NCBI GenBank assembly: GCA_023227825.1
Contig: JALOCJ010000001.1
Span: forward strand, 124,001-188,000
DNA: 64,000 nt
Source of the DNA: Candidatus Cloacimonas sp.
GTDB lineage: Bacteria; Cloacimonadota; Cloacimonadia; Cloacimonadales; Cloacimonadaceae
Direction of reading: 5' to 3'
A program made the position numbers and the translations under genes. The notes beneath the pieces are model-generated. The model worked only from the letters and a program-made list of their open reading frames with translations. It made no database searches and had not been told where the DNA came from. Every line of letters begins with the position of its first letter. Within the stretch, counting starts at the first letter, position 1. Of the stretch, positions 62,955 to 64,000 are shown piece by piece.

Positions 62955-63454
62955 TTTATTATTTATGCCTTGGTTCCAATCTGAATAATCCTGTTAAACA
63001 GATTGAAATTGCCATTCAGCGTTTGGAAAATGACCCTGGAATAAAAATACTCCGCAGTTCTAAAAGAATTATTACCGAGCCCTACGGAATAATTAATCAA
63101 CCAGATTTTCTAAATCAGGTTCTGGAAGTGGAAAGCAGTTATCAGCCCCAGGAATTGATGGAAAGATTGCTAAATATTGAAAAAGCAATGGGTCGGGTAA
63201 GAAGGATAAAATGGGAACCGCGTATTATTGATATAGATATTCTTTTGGCTGGAGACCTTGTTTTGGACAGCAGAATAACTCCATTGGAAAAGCCCTCTCC
63301 CGAAGTTATTATTCCCCATCCCGATTTACATAATCGTGAATTTGCCTTGCATTTGCTGAATGAACTGATTCCCGATACTAAACATCCTGTGATGCATAAA
63401 ACGATTTATGAATTATATTATAGTATAGTAGCCGAGGAGGAAAATTATGAATAA
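62951..63454 (+). CDS. folK: HPPK FolK (2-amino-4-hydroxy-6-hydroxymethyldihydropteridine pyrophosphokinase)
   Basis: 167 aa. LCLGSNLNNP, ITEPYGIINQPDFLNQVLEVE, and the metal and pterin motif RIIDIDILLAG, IPHPDLHNREFALHLL. ATGA overlap with folB. Confidence 0.94.
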   Translation: MIYYLCLGSNLNNPVKQIEIAIQRLENDPGIKILRSSKRIITEPYGIINQPDFLNQVLEVESSYQPQELMERLLNIEKAMGRVRRIKWEPRIIDIDILLAGDLVLDSRITPLEKPSPEVIIPHPDLHNREFALHLLNELIPDTKHPVMHKTIYELYYSIVAEEENYE

Positions 63455-64000
63455 TTTGGCAGGAATTATTCTTGCGGCAGGAAAAGGGACGCGTATGAAA
63501 TCCGAAAGAGCTAAAGTAACTTTACCGCTTGCCGATAAACCAATGATTCAAAGAGTAGTGGAAACAGCTTTATCTGCTAATTGTCAAAAAATATATATAG
63601 TCGTTGGCTATATGAAAAATAATGTTATTTCTGCAGTTGAGGATAACGAAAAAATTGACTTTGTAGAACAGGAAGAACAACTGGGAACTGGTCATGCAGT
63701 AATGATTACAGAACCATTATTCACTGATCCCGAACAGGATGTTCTGATTTTATGTGGAGATGTTCCTCTGCTTACTTCCCAAACTCTTATCCGGATTTAT
63801 GAAAAACATAAAAATTCTGCAGCTGCCTGCACAGTTTTGACTGCCTTGTTGGAAGACGCGGGAAAATATGGACGCATCTTAAGAGATACATCAGGTAAAA
63901 TTTGCGGTATCAAAGAATACAAAGATGCCAGCGAAGAACAAAGAAAAATTAAGGAATGGAACACGGGCATCTATTGTTTTCGGGCAATAGATTTATTTAG
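63447..64000 (+). CDS. glmU: UDP-GlcNAc pyrophosphorylase GlmU, N-terminal part (cut by window)
   Basis: First 184 codons. LAGIILAAGKGTRMKSERAKVTLPL, QLGTGHAVM, GDVPLLT and NTGIYCF mark the uridylyltransferase half. GGAGG upstream of ATG 63447; overlaps folK by 8 bp. Whether the acetyltransferase half is present cannot be seen. Confidence 0.9.
   Translation, partial: MNNLAGIILAAGKGTRMKSERAKVTLPLADKPMIQRVVETALSANCQKIYIVVGYMKNNVISAVEDNEKIDFVEQEEQLGTGHAVMITEPLFTDPEQDVLILCGDVPLLTSQTLIRIYEKHKNSAAACTVLTALLEDAGKYGRILRDTSGKICGIKEYKDASEEQRKIKEWNTGIYCFRAIDLF

Overview
The window is AT-rich DNA from a Gram-negative-type bacterium. It carries an LPS-type glycosyltransferase cluster with an MsbA-like exporter, heptose-activation genes (rfaE1/rfaE2 types), lspA, a PorV-like outer-membrane protein, and four large secreted proteins with C-terminal YPNPF/FlgD-like sorting-type domains. 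It also has fermentative genes (butyrate kinase, imidazolonepropionase), the MEP-pathway gene ispG, and a CDP-inositol-type gene set. This mix fits Candidatus Cloacimonas / Cloacimonadota best. That assignment is inferred from gene content and style; no rRNA or ribosomal protein gene is present to confirm it.

Layout. 1-2386 (-): a membrane-anchored pseudokinase (cut by the window edge) and hutI. 2705-5924 (+): inositol-1-phosphate synthase, a TagB/TagF-like transferase and an inositol-1-phosphate cytidylyltransferase. 6167-15340 (-): tcdA, a TatD nuclease, six glycosyltransferases with ATGA-type overlaps and an MsbA-type ABC exporter, followed by tRNA-Arg(ACG). 16437-22295 (-): a nine-gene run tdk-yggT-divIVA-pnp-dksA-lspA-secreted protein-PorV-like-small membrane protein. 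22717-26972 (-): lipoprotein, TrmH-type methyltransferase with a cluster of DnaA boxes upstream, clostripain-type protease, butyrate kinase. 27155-31558 (+): a DUF1292-like protein and a two-component system (FG-GAP sensor kinase plus NtrC-type sigma-54 activator), followed by a candidate sigma-54-driven small RNA. 32591-41807 (-): HD hydrolase, split ThrE-type exporter, MutS-like ATPase, ComEC, envelope proteins and an AMIN/TM/HTH protein. 42745-47455 (+): radical SAM protein, NIF3-like, ispG and a split ChrA transporter. 47552-50020 (-): glycogen phosphorylase. 50583-64000 (+): two giant secreted proteins, a four-helix-bundle protein, der, plsY, purF, heptose genes, an RseC-like protein, folB, folK and glmU (cut by the window edge).

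The most unusual content is in the intergenic DNA, which holds several small repeat families. (1) Hairpin repeats with a shared core and two swapped stems (GGTT/AACC or GAAC/GTTC), spaced exactly 33 bp apart in most tandem sets, at least 13 copies, some forming gene ends or ribosome-binding sites. (2) Dyad elements built of 11-bp units that invert at a centre (about five loci). (3) A ~70-bp palindromic element in three copies, one with a 32-bp tandem expansion. (4) A 7-bp microsatellite running into a gene end. No CRISPR array, insertion sequence, prophage or rRNA was seen.
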